64,000 nt of DNA, taken from NCBI RefSeq assembly GCF_000237925.1, contig NC_031497.1, forward strand, positions 4,457,295 through 4,521,294, given 5' to 3'. Position numbers and translations under genes: made by a program. Positions 51,925 through 61,989 of the stretch are shown here, piece after piece. This stretch comes from Schistosoma mansoni. Its lineage: Eukaryota > Platyhelminthes > Trematoda > Strigeidida > Schistosomatidae. Each line of letters starts with the position of its first letter. The stretch's first letter is position 1. A model generated the notes under the pieces. The model ran no database searches. It saw nothing but the letters and a program-made list of their open reading frames with translations, and was not told the origin of the DNA.

Positions 51925-52435
51925 CGCCCCCAAATGCCCTGGTACGGCCGAGAGTGGGGAGAGTCCTCTCTCTCTCTCTCTCTCTCGAAATGCTCTCACA
52001 TGGCCATGCTCATATAGACTCTGCCAGGGAAGTCCTACTCACTGCCTTCTCATGATGGGCGTGTTGTTTACGAAATTGAGAGGACGAAAAGCGAATGCCC
52101 AGCGATGTAACCGGGTTGGTGGACACGGAAAGTTCACCTAGGGGGAGTTGGAAAACCCTGATTTCTGTATCCCGAGGGAACACATGGCATGTGAATTAAT
52201 CGTTGATCACTGGCTACCATGGGAATGCATCTCCTTTCGATGCTCCACTGCCTTGGGGATCAGACATTTAGGTCAAAGGCTCCGAGTGTGGCCCCCTAAG
52301 AAAACCATCTGCTTCAGTTTGGGCACCTGGGGAATATCACAGCCCTCACACAAATCAAATGAGATTTGTGTGGCGCACATATATCTGGTGCCCCTTTGTA
52401 CTAATGTTTATATGTTTAGATAATAAATAAATATA
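51925..52435 (+). repeat. R1 dispersed repeat with expanded CT run
   Basis: Starts CCCCCAAATGCCCTGGTACG; the CGCTCTCCCTCTCG segment is expanded to about ten CT units (51963-51985). Ends GATAATAAATAAATA. One internal deletion after AAAACCCTGATT. Confidence 0.8.
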
Positions 52436-52899
52436 GCAAAAGTCACTCATCCAAGTCGAAAACCGCCATCTTCAAATGAAATTTCCAATAATATTTGGAG
52501 GAATATGTTGAATTTAGTGAGCTCTTGTTTTCAGTACAAGATTGTAATGATTGTGAAGTTTCATCGAAATAATGAACCTATCTATCGAGAAGCCGTGACT
52601 GGTAAAGCTAATCCGTGTCGGATGTGAGGCAGTTACCGTATAGCAACCATCCTATAATCAATTCCGATTATAGTCAATTTTGGTTAAGCCCTTTTTATAA
52701 CTTACTTAACAGACATCGTTATTTGGGATAGTAACAATTTGCATATTCTTTGCACTGCTATACCACTAGAGCACATGACACTCTATCCGAAATGTTGACT
52801 ACTTAAGTATCATTCGATGACTCATACACCTCCCCATATATGTACGCACGCAAATATTATTATCAGCCTTTGTTTTGCTTTTCTGTGCCCTTATTAAAT

Positions 52900-53020
52900 T
52901 TGACTATAAATTGCCTATGTAATTGCTTGCTATTCGTTCGCTTGCTCCTCGTTCGTTTCCTTCGCTTGTTCGCCTGTTCACTCGCTCTCTCGCTTGCCGC
53001 TCGCTCGCTCGTTGATATTC
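52900..53020. repeat. Degenerate (CTCG/CTTG) tandem-like tract
   Basis: A run of CGTTCGCTTGCTC-, CGCTCTCTCGCTTG- and CGCTCGCTCGCTCG-like words. A simple-sequence tract, not a gene. Confidence 0.6.
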
Positions 53021-53214
53021 GCTCAGGTGTTGTTAACTTTCTGACCTGAGTTATTCGACAATAAACTGTAGTTGCTGCTATCCTTTGTCTTCTGATTTTA
53101 CGCACCGTTGAGATTAGAATTATAACGGTTATCGAAGTAAACGATTAACGAATCGCGGCACTACAACCGAAGACAATGGAAGACGGTCACACATTGTCGT
53201 GGATTAGTTGAAGT

Positions 53215-53375
53215 TGGATATTAAAATCGTTGTATGTCGGCTCGATGGTTTGAAGGTCAAGTGTAGGTTCTGGGTTTGATTTTTGCGTACGTGACTGTAG
53301 ATGCTCATCCCTGAGGAGTCCCATACTGGCCGTCCAGTGCTTTCAGGTTTCTTTTATGGTGTTCTAACGTTGATC
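53215..53375 (+). repeat. tRNA-derived SINE-like repeat with deleted hammerhead core
   Basis: Order as at 20.6 kb: GTCGGCTCGATGGTTTGAAG (A box-like), GTTCTGGGTTTGATTTTTGC (B box-like), CCCTGAGGAGTCCCATACTG, then directly GCCGTCCAGTGC. The GGAC-GAAA-C part is deleted, so the ribozyme is dead. Confidence 0.65.
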
Positions 53376-53399
53376 GGTTTATGATCTCAATAAAGCTCT

Positions 53400-55307
53400 A
53401 GTTTCATCCTTTCTCTTCAATGGAGTTTTTGGTTTGTCAAATATTCGGGTCGTTTCTTGTCGCTTTCAGATTTTCAGACTTATACTCTAATTTACAACAA
53501 CAGTTTCCATTCAAGGTTGACGTAAACCTGTCAACAATTTCATTATATTTTCCTGCTACTTTTCTTTTAAGTCATAGATACTTTATCATACAGTGCATTT
53601 TTTCCGTACCTATCCTACCAGTCTCTTTTAGAAAGTTATGATCTTATCAGTGTACTACCGTAGTGTTAACAGTTTGAAATAGTGCATTACTATAGTTAGT
53701 TTACTGACATGCAATATATATTTGCTTATCTGATATGTTGTGATTTGATTGAATGGTAAATGGATTATGTCTAGTAAAACAGTCAGTAAGAACCTTTCAT
53801 TTTATATGCATTGTAATTCGGTTTTTCTTCCGTGAATTACTTTTATCAATTTTTTAATGCTAATTTACTGATGATTGTAAAATATACAACTAATTAGGCA
53901 TATTTATGTTCATGTTTTTTTCTTTTCGCGTGATTAAATTAGATCAGATTGAATAAGAGTTTGGGATTACACTTTTCTGCGTTTCAATGTTTTCTATCTA
54001 GGTAAGATAAAAACTTGGGAAAAATTAATATTTCACTTCCTATAGTGAATGTGTAGCAATGCTGGGTTTCAAGGAAGTGTATCAATAGAAAACGGAATTG
54101 AGAAATTGGCAAATTAGTTACTGTTATTACCAAAATAAATAATTTTCAATATGAAATATATCTACTTAAGCTTTCTTAGTACAATTTGCCGAAAACTACA
54201 TAAACAGATTGTAGAAACTGAACTCTACCAAAAACGTTTATGTTATGGTATTTGGACCGACTTACTGAATATCAAGGTTCTCTGTTAAGTGATTGAAATC
54301 GATCAGGAGGCCTTGATTTCGTTGTCGGTAATTATCATTGAAGCTCATCTTTAATACTGAAGGAGTCGACAATCCTCGTGAGACCAGGTGTTGTGAGGTG
54401 CGGTGTCCGAAATCTGGTAATGATACAGACTATGCTATGCACTAACATCCCAACTGACTACTTTACTTGGGCGAGAACACAAGAGTGAGCGAGAAAGTGT
54501 ATTAGACTACCGAGTGAAATTCACAAATAATTTATATATATATATATATATACCACTCTATCCTTAGGAAATTGACCTCAATGAAATGCATTCGACTTTT
54601 GGGTCACTTCTGATTACCATAGATTAGAGTTTTGCTACTTCCGATTAGTTCTTCATATCACAAGGATTCTTATCAATAATATAACAGTCTGATTAGTGAG
54701 TGGGTTCAGTACCCTCCAGATTTCTGACAAGTGACAGCTTGGATAAAACCTGAATCAAACTAGAATTCAATTATCTCCAGTCGCCTAAAATCGACACATT
54801 TTCGAGTCACGTATACCAGTGATCATACTACAACTTATTCAGTCAAGCTTAATCAACCCTAAAAACTACACAAACATCGAATCTGTTATTAATCAGCAAT
54901 CAAACAGTATTTTCTATAAGCTTGTGACATATGGTATTCTCAACACTTCACTCATGCAAGTAACAATCGTCTGCCATGTTTTTTTAAAAAAAATAATTTA
55001 TTCTGCGTAGTGGATGAGTTGTGTGTTCAACATGTCACAGTCTACCAATCATATTGCACTGTTAAACAAACAATGAACAAGAAACACTATCTTATTATGA
55101 ACAGTTATTTTGTGCTATATAAGATATTATCAAAAAAACAATAAATACTAATGAATGATTTAGTTTACACTTTAAATTAAATTGTCCAACTTAGAAAAAC
55201 AAATACACAATTTAAAGAGAAGATGAACAATGTAATATTGATATACAATGATTATTGGTTGTGTGAATAAAAGGGCATTTAATAAGAGATTTATAAAGAT
55301 GAGAGAA

Positions 55308-55348
<41 letters not shown>

Positions 55349-55500
55349 TTTATGAAAATAAAGTCACTGTTTTCATGCCTAGTAAACAGTTGTTCAGTAG
55401 TCCCTAGTATCTTTCGTTTTTATTCAAGCTGAGTAGTAATCATTGATACATATGCATTCGTATATATATGTATATAAATATGTATATATTCTAATGGGAA
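53400..55500. other. Intergenic, no gene recognised
   Basis: Short frames only; includes (AT)n runs at about 54534-54552 and 55311-55343. Confidence 0.5.
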
Positions 55501-55504
55501 GGTT

Positions 55505-55550
55505 ACTTACGCCTGTTACCCCTCGTGGAGGAGTATGAGGAGGTTACCAA
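55505..55550. repeat. Short fragment of the RTE (SR2-like) 3' end
   Basis: TTACGCCTGTTACCCCTCGT and GGAGGAGTATGAGG correspond to 27283-27312. Only about 45 bases, 3' of the Q-rich gene. Confidence 0.5.
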
Positions 55551-55630
55551 TTCACATTTATTAAATTTATATGACTGTATATACAATCTAATCCATTTGT
55601 ATTGAACTTTAGTTATCTTATTTTGTTGCA

Positions 55631-56290
55631 TCATGCAATAGAATTTGAATGAATATTTATTTCATTTGATAAATAATTATCAGCTGATTTATTATCATTC
55701 GGTATTGATAATTTTATATCATTTGAAAGACTTAATTTTTCTTGATTCATACCAACTTGTTTAAATGCACTTTGTTCTGTTGAATTTAAATAACGATTTG
55801 TTCTTATTGGTGAATGAATACCTAAACGAGGTTGTTGTTTAGACTGTTGTGTTGATTGTAATGGTTGTGAAGGTGGCGAAGCTGGTGATTGTGATGTATT
55901 CTGGGAGTAGATGGAAGATTGAGATTGTTTTGATGAATGTATATGACAATTATTATCATTGAATTTATGCTCATTATATTCTGTATTATTTAATGGAGGA
56001 GATTGATGTTCACTATACTTATAATATATATTGTGGTTTGTGACTGAATTATAATATGGATCTGAGGTGATGGTTACAGTAAGAGGTTGGTTAAAGTTTT
56101 TGTTATTTGGTGTATTTTCATTATTAATATCAGTAGGATTAATCATTTGTCTATCATTCAATAACAAAGATGGTGTTTCATTTGAAGAAATTTGATCAGT
56201 CGTTTTATGACATGTATTTATTTCGGTAGTTAATACTTGTTTTGGTATGTTACTTTGTGCGTTGTCTAGATTTATTGTTTGATTGATTTC
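55631..56290 (-). CDS. Q/N/S-rich protein, last coding exon (same gene as 60380-61228, inferred)
   Basis: 219 codons plus TGA after a TTGATTCCTTTCAG acceptor, phase 0, starting EINQTINLDNAQ. Composition is Asn/Ser/Gln/Pro-rich with SQSPASPPSQPLQSTQQSKQ near the middle and LGIHSPIRTNRYLNSTEQSA after it. Strand, phase and composition match the exon at 60380-61228, and the intervening 4.1 kb intron holds only repeats, so I infer a single transcript. An additional exon between them cannot be excluded. No domain recognised. Confidence 0.55.
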   Translation of the reverse strand, partial: EINQTINLDNAQSNIPKQVLTTEINTCHKTTDQISSNETPSLLLNDRQMINPTDINNENTPNNKNFNQPLTVTITSDPYYNSVTNHNIYYKYSEHQSPPLNNTEYNEHKFNDNNCHIHSSKQSQSSIYSQNTSQSPASPPSQPLQSTQQSKQQPRLGIHSPIRTNRYLNSTEQSAFKQVGMNQEKLSLSNDIKLSIPNDNKSADNYLSNEINIHSNSIA

Positions 56291-57614
56291 CTGAAAGGAA
56301 TCAAACAATCGCTTAATTAATCCATTGGCTGCATATATGAAAAACAGGTGACTTACAAACAGAAATAATGAAGAATTATGTATATGTTTTGCAATACTAT
56401 AAAAGAGCTTTTAGGACGTTAATAATTGGAACCAGCTATTATTTATTAGTTTAAATCATGAACCGATCTTAGGTAAACGGCTGTTGAAAACCAGGAACCA
56501 CTGGAAATCTGTTTTTTCCCAGTATGAAACTCTTTATGAGTGTACATTAATGGCCTCATCACATGGTATTAGACCAAGAACTTCCGGTTTCTCACGCAAA
56601 TGCTTAACGTCCAGACACTGAACCAGTGATTCATACTCAGTGCACGATGTTGCGCGACCATCTTCCACTGCATGAGATGGATAAGTGTTTCACATCTGAC
56701 ACTACTGTACTTCGCTAGTCACGACTTCTGGCCATCCTATTCTATAAAACCAAAATGATTTTTTTGAAGATAACAATAATATATTTTAATGCTGATGAAT
56801 TGTGGAGACGTTTTATTTTGAAGTTGGTTTTCATTGCTTACTGATATGAATCAGTTGAAGAACCACTGAACACTTCAGATTAGACAGGTGTTTCGTCCTA
56901 GTTTTAGACATATAACTAGTGTATACATACAACAGAACCCAGAATCTTTTCAGATTTTATGTCATGATAATTAAGAATAACTGAGTCAGAATTTTTCAAT
57001 TTTAGTTAATTATAAATAGTTTACTACTCTCATCCACGGTTATAGATTTAATCTATTTTGTTCCTACAGATGAAAACCTGTCATTAAAACTTCCGAAATT
57101 CATTTCAAAACTAGACATTAATTAGCAAGTAAGTATTGTGAAAAACAGAAAATTATTCATTTTGAAGTTCATTAGTTAGTTATCATAGATTGGTTAAGAT
57201 TAAATATCTTTCAATTGTTCTTACGTTTTTAATCTTTCTTTAAATCTTGTTAATTCATGATGAATATCAGCTTTAAATCATCAGTTTCTCCATGAGAAAA
57301 TGAATCATTGGAAATATGTTCTTAACTGGTTTATGACTAGAATATTGCATAGCATATGAATGACATACTGGCTGGCAATTATATAATAATAACATGTCTT
57401 TTAAAAGCAATATCATGAAATACATACAAATACAATATCATTCTTAAAGTGTTAATTATTGTTGCAAATTGATGAAATAATATGCATAGGATAGAGAAAA
57501 TCAAATGCTTCTGTTTCTATGGCACATTCACAAATGGAAAATAATTGAAACGTGTGTCATAACCTAAGTTTTCATAATGTTTTATTTTTAATTTTAGCCA
57601 TAATTATCTTATAT

Positions 57615-57885
57615 AGATATTTTCGTAGTTGAAATCATGAGTCAATAAAGCTAGACCACCATGGAAAACCTAGAAGCACTGCTTGACGGCCGCTTCGTCC
57701 TATTATGGGACTCCTCAGCAGTGCGCATCCACGATCCCGCCTCGCGAGATTCAAACCCAGGATCAACCAGTCTCGCGCCAGGGCACTTAACCAGTAGACC
57801 ACTGAGCCGATATCAAACGGTGTTAATGTCTAACTTCAACCAATCCAAAAAGTTTGAGCAACTTTTCACCAATTGTCTTCAGTGA
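57615..57885 (-). repeat. Hammerhead SINE, minus-strand arm of an inverted pair
   Basis: Minus strand: CGGCTCAGTGGTCTACTGGT (A box-like), TGGGTTTGAATCTCGCG (B box-like), GCGCACTG, CTGAGGA, GTCC loop GGAC, GAAG (canonical GAAA), CGGCCGTC. The core is complete apart from the last A of GAAA. The 3' end reaches TTTCAACTACG. Confidence 0.75.
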
Positions 57886-57959
57886 GTTGATATATAACAA
57901 CAGACGTGGTTGAACTCCACTGATCACTGCTTCTCACTAGACCTCCAGGAAATATCTCT

Positions 57960-58140
57960 TGAAGTCAGTGGGTTCGAATCTCGCGAGGCGGAATCGTGGA
58001 TGCGCACTGCTGAGGAGTCCCATAATAGGACGAAACGGCCGTCAAGCAGTGCTTCTAGGTTTTCCATGGTGGTCTAGCTTCAATTGACTCATGATTTCAA
58101 CTATGAAAATACTGAAATCTCCACAAAAACCCCTTCTGAT
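57960..58140 (+). repeat. Hammerhead SINE, plus-strand arm, with complete core motifs
   Basis: B box-like GGGTTCGAATCTC (57970-57982), then the most complete hammerhead of the window (58002-58052). Followed by TTCCATGGTGGTCTAGCTTC and TCATGATTTCAACTATG. The A box half is missing. Confidence 0.75.
58002..58052 (+). ncRNA. Hammerhead ribozyme motif
   Basis: Helix I 5' strand GCGCACTG (58002-58009); core CTGAGGA (58010-58016, consensus CUGANGA); helix II GTCC/GGAC closing CATAATA (58017-58031); GAAA (58032-58035); minimal helix III within ACGGCCGT; cleavage triplet GTC (58041-58043). The 3' strand of helix I, CAGTGC, is displaced by AAG relative to other copies, which would allow an alternative pairing GCACTGCT/AGCAGTGC covering the first two core bases. 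All invariant core positions are present; activity is not proven. Confidence 0.65.
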
Positions 58141-58595
58141 TATATAGATATGTCGCACTGAATCAACCAATATTTATGTTTCGTTTAGGTAAGACCAGTT
58201 CATAAATACACTTTAATCTTATGTGAAAGATTAAAAGTGAATTTACTGAATGCGGTGTGTGAATTAATAAAATTCTGTCGTTAAAGATGTTAGGTGACCG
58301 AAGTCACAAATGATTCTCATATTGTTCACAATACAGGTTTTACTCTCATAATCTTAGCTTACCTTCTCATATTTGGTTTTCTTTTCATGTTTAATTATTG
58401 GATCAGCTGATGTTACTGTTTGTATATATCGACTAAAATTTAATTTTTATTAAAGTGAGGTTAGGTGATGCTGATAGTTTATTATTTTAAACAAAGGAAG
58501 TAAACGCTTAACCTTGTTTCTTTTTTCTTTCAAAAATGACTGTCATGTTAGTCGATTAATCTTTGATAAGTTTTAGATTCTTATTAAACTATTAC

Positions 58596-58735
58596 TGTTA
58601 TATCCGGAAGAAGAATAATGAGTGGTAACCGTTAGGAATTATTTATGGACTGATATTATACGTATATTTTTATTGTATAACTCTTAAGTAACTTTATTAT
58701 ATGTATGTTCATATTGAACTCTAAAACCCTTGATT
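58596..58735 (+). mobile_element. Truncated LTR-like fragment
   Basis: Starts TGTTATATCCGGAAGAAGAA and matches the first 130 bases of the LTR-like units at 51407 and 58799, then breaks off. Confidence 0.5.
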
Positions 58736-58798
58736 AACTGGACTGTGGTAGACGAAATCGTAGTTATTCATGTAGAAACTAATTGATCGAGATCTTAT

Positions 58799-59412
58799 TG
58801 TTATATCCTAGTGAAGAATAAAGTACGAGTAACTTGCGGGATCTATTAATTGACTATTATTCTATATATTTTCTTATTGTATTCAGTGATTAGTTTGTAT
58901 GTATCTATATTCATCTTATTATAAGCTTCAGTTTGATCTATAGAATATTATTATACGATTTACTGTTCCTAAATTATATTCAGTTTATTAATCACTGTCT
59001 CCCGCGTTTACAGCCACTTTTTGGCTTGATCTTGTATAAATGTTATTTCTATTTCATGGTGTGATGCGATCTGTCTGTCTGGTATATAAACCGAGTATAC
59101 TTAAAATGAATGATTCGGATAACAGAAGTTGTAATTCGTGTTTTGAACTCAACTGGAAGCGCTAGGCGGACAAAAGACCAATAAAGACGCTAGGCTGTTC
59201 ATATCGGTCGAACGTCATGGGCTTGGTACAGTGTTAAGATTGAATAAGTCGCATTTCGATTGGTGAGTAAATCACGTGATAAAAAGCTGAGCTTAAGTTC
59301 ACAACAATGATGAGTATTAGTTATTCATCAGTTGAAATAATTTAGGTGATTAAATACTCAGTAAATCTGTCTCAGTTATCTAGTCACTGCTTTCAATAAT
59401 ACAGCTTAACAA
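58799..59412 (+). mobile_element. LTR-like unit
   Basis: Starts TGTTATATCCTAGTGAAG, contains ATTATTATACGATTTACTG and a TATATAAACCGAGTATAC promoter-like box. It may end at ...CTTAACA (59411), followed after four bases by TTGGTAACAACAACC, which could be a primer-binding site. No gag/pol follows, so this would be a solo or truncated LTR. Boundaries are tentative. Confidence 0.5.
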
Positions 59413-59789
59413 ATCTTGGTAACAACAACCAGATTAACAGATATACTTCGATCAATAATATTACATTAATCACCAATTAGTAAGTAGTTGGTATACATGA
59501 TCGGCTATTGTAAACTATTAATCGTTTCTTAATTATTAACTTAACAATAAATTTAGTCCGCTAATCATAAATAACATAGAATCGTGGATAAATTTGTATG
59601 GGTTCATAATGACATACTTTACATCAACACAGCGACAAGGAATTAATAAGGTAAATGGTAAATTAGTTGAAATACTGATAGTATTAACGATGGAAGATAA
59701 TTATAGGGAAAATTGACAAATCAAAAATCAGTTATGAAAAAAGATAGGTTAATTCTTCTTCTTCTTTATTACTATTATTACTGTTATTA

Positions 59790-60019
59790 TTATTCACTTA
59801 GTATTGTTTGTTTGAATCTTCCCATTGATGTTTTAGGACTGCAACTGGTCAGTCTCTAATTGGCATATGTGCATACTGTGCATACTGCTTCAATATAGCC
59901 TAAATTCATAAGCATGGTAAGCAAAGATCGATAGTAGCTAGCAGTGGAATCCAGGACGAGTCCCAAATAGGACGAAAAGCTCGTCCTGGATTCCACTGCT
60001 AGCCACTATCCATCTTTGC

Positions 60020-60050
<31 letters not shown>

Positions 60051-60052
60051 AA
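59790..60052. repeat. Smα-like repeat with a long palindrome around a hammerhead remnant
   Basis: The minus strand reads the Smα-type body: CTTACCATGCTTATGAATTT, AGGCTATATTGAAGCAGTAT, GCACATATGCCAATTAGAG, GCAGTCCTAAAACATCAATG, GGAAGATTCAAAC. At its head, arms 59918-59960 and 59980-60022 (43 bp each, 41 matches) enclose TCCCAAATAGGACGAAAAG, the helix II-GAAA part of the schistosome hammerhead. A (TTA)n run follows to 60052. Family knowledge: Smα repeats are SINE-like and encode active hammerheads. Confidence 0.8.
59950..59992 (+). ncRNA. Degenerate hammerhead ribozyme core
   Basis: ATCCAG-GACGAG-TCCC-AAAT-AGGA-CGAAAAGCTCGTC: helix II, GAAA and the GTC site can be seen, but the CT of the CTGACGAG core is missing, so this copy should not cleave. 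Confidence 0.6.
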
Positions 60053-60379
60053 GTAGACAGCAATATTTACTTTAAAGGGATTGATCGTATATTTTAATCC
60101 AAAATTTCTATAGTATCTAACCTTCATTTCATTTAATTTTGATTTTCTATAAGCTACACAATATAATTACCAGTGTAAAACTAAAATCCTGAAGTTTAAG
60201 ATCCTTAGTATTACTTATCTTTCCACAAATTCCCATCTTCTTCATCTCCAATACTGATTCAGATTTAACTGTGGATATTGTGGTTGAATGATAATTCGAC
60301 TGTCCAATGAACATAAAAGTAACACAGAAATAACAATACCCCATCCAATGATTTAGTAAAAATTCTCATTTTCACTTAC

Positions 60380-61228
60380 ATTTAAATCTGGATTCATTAT
60401 TAATGATCTATCATGTTCATCTTTTTGATTTATAGATGAGTTTTCTTCATGTTTGTTAACACTTTTTTGTATATCTTGATCTTGGAATTTATTACTATTA
60501 ACTGGATCTAGTTGTTTATCAACACATTCACTAACTATTTTATTGATTTGGATAGATTTTAAATCTTTTTTTGGTTCAACTTCTTGATTGGGTTGAGTAC
60601 AATTTTCTAAATTATTTTTTTGATCTTTTTGATCAGATATGAAATTTTTAGACCCATTAATTTGTTGATGCAACCTGTTCATGTTGAATGTTTGTTTTGA
60701 TTGATCATTTTTACTGTGTTGTTGTTGCTGTTGTCGTTGGTGTTGTTGCTGTTGAATCAATTGGTATTGATGAAATTGTTGTAATTTATGCCTGTTAAGC
60801 ATCTGGTTTTGTGCTAGTATACGATAATAAGCCATTAAGGAGGGATTTTGTTCATTACCACTAAGATTAGATGGTGATGAAATATTTGTTTGGGATGTTG
60901 GACTGATGAATGTTGAATATGGTCCACGTGGCCCATGAATAGGATACATTTGTTGTTGTTGATATGCATATAGATTTGAGATATTTTGTGAATCAGCTGA
61001 TCGATTTGGATTATAATTTTGATGATACCTATCATCTAGTTTTGTCTGGGGAACAGCATTGAATTGAGAAATGAAACTCCCATTTATTTGTTGATTATTT
61101 AAGCTCAACTGATTTCTGTTATTGTTATTATTAACATCATTAGAATATTGTTGTTGTTGTGATATCGGACTTGGAGTTGATATTTGTAAATTTGGATCAA
61201 CAGTATCAACACTGGCAGTTGGTGTGGC
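60380..61228 (-). CDS. Q/N-rich protein of unknown identity, penultimate visible exon (partial gene)
   Basis: Open for 283 codons between a TACTAG acceptor (just above 61228) and a GTAAGT donor (60379-60378), phase 0 at both ends. It starts ATPTASVDTVDPNLQ and is dominated by Gln, Asn, Ser and Pro, with poly-Gln runs near 60710-60760 and 61145-61160, and a less biased ...ILAQNQMLNRHKLQQFHQYQ helix. The end is charged (KDLKSIQINKIVSECVDKQL). Such composition is common in transcriptional or RNA-regulatory proteins, but no domain is recognisable, so no function is assigned. Upstream exons must lie to the right; none was found convincingly before the window edge. Confidence 0.6.
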
Positions 61229-61268
61229 CTAGTATAAAGATATATTTTTCAATTTACATATGTTGTAA

Positions 61269-61273
<5 letters not shown>

Positions 61274-61322
<49 letters not shown>
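61274..61322. repeat. (AT)n microsatellite
   Basis: About 48 bp of AT repeats just upstream (transcript sense) of the Q-rich exon acceptor. Confidence 0.95.
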
Positions 61323-61326
<4 letters not shown>

Positions 61327-61479
61327 CATGAACTGGCCAAAGTTGACCTACACGACAGTCAAACTCATTACTGTTAGCAATGGCGACATGCCTTACAATG
61401 TTCCAATGACAATGGCCCTTGAGAACACTGAAGGGCAACTACCAGTATGAATGAAATCGGTTAACCAGCAAACCAATAT

Positions 61480-61484
61480 ATAAC

Positions 61485-61544
<60 letters not shown>

Positions 61545-61545
61545 T
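61480..61545. repeat. (AT)n microsatellite
   Basis: About 65 bp of AT repeats with a few interruptions, joined to the non-LTR tail that follows. Confidence 0.95.
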
Positions 61546-61985
61546 AGTCAGTGATTCAGTCATACTCGACACAGAACCTGAGACATGTTTGGTTCAGCTT
61601 GCCAAACCATATTAGCATTGCGTGATTACCAAGATTATCAAGACAAATTCAGAAATATTAGAATTGGTAACAATATCAGTAGTAGCAGAAAAGACTATAT
61701 TAAGACAATCTGAATTACGACGAAACAATGAATTCTTTGAATTAAAAAAGAAATAAGACAACTTTGAAACCTAGACCTAAGGGTGGATAAGAACCAAACA
61801 CATCTGCTCCACTGAAACCAATTCTGAGACATATCGCTCAACCCTCTTCAACTATTGGTTACAATAATCGAGCGGATAAGAACAAGGTGGTCTTCATGTA
61901 CCAATATCGTTCATTATAACACTCACTGACTTCATAAACAAATGTTACATCTTGATTTGGCAGCCTCTAGCTTTCTTCTAATTTA
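61546..61985 (-). mobile_element. Strongly decayed non-LTR tail
   Basis: Aligns by eye with the minus-strand tails at 6.6-7.1 kb: GGTTCAGCTTGCCAAACCAT and ATTAGCATTG (3' UTR), then CAATTCTGAGACATATCGCT, ACTCACTGACTTCATAAACA and TGGCAGCCTCTAGCTTTCTT (RT C-terminal codons reversed). Many substitutions. The microsatellite sits at its 3' end. Confidence 0.5.
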
Positions 61986-61989
61986 CTTT

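Noticed and set aside
52863-53105. Arg/Ser/Lys-rich minus-strand frame resembling an RS-type protein
   Set aside because: Comes from the CTCG/CTTG simple-sequence tract; no splice sites or conserved start.
56450-56930. Further hammerhead SINE copies in the intron near 56.5 and 56.9 kb
   Set aside because: Only short matches (CCAGTATGAAACTC, TTTCGTCCTA) without the ordered blocks; too weak to annotate.
61159-61438. Frames encoding long YIYIYI runs
   Set aside because: Translation of the (AT)n microsatellite; no protein meaning.
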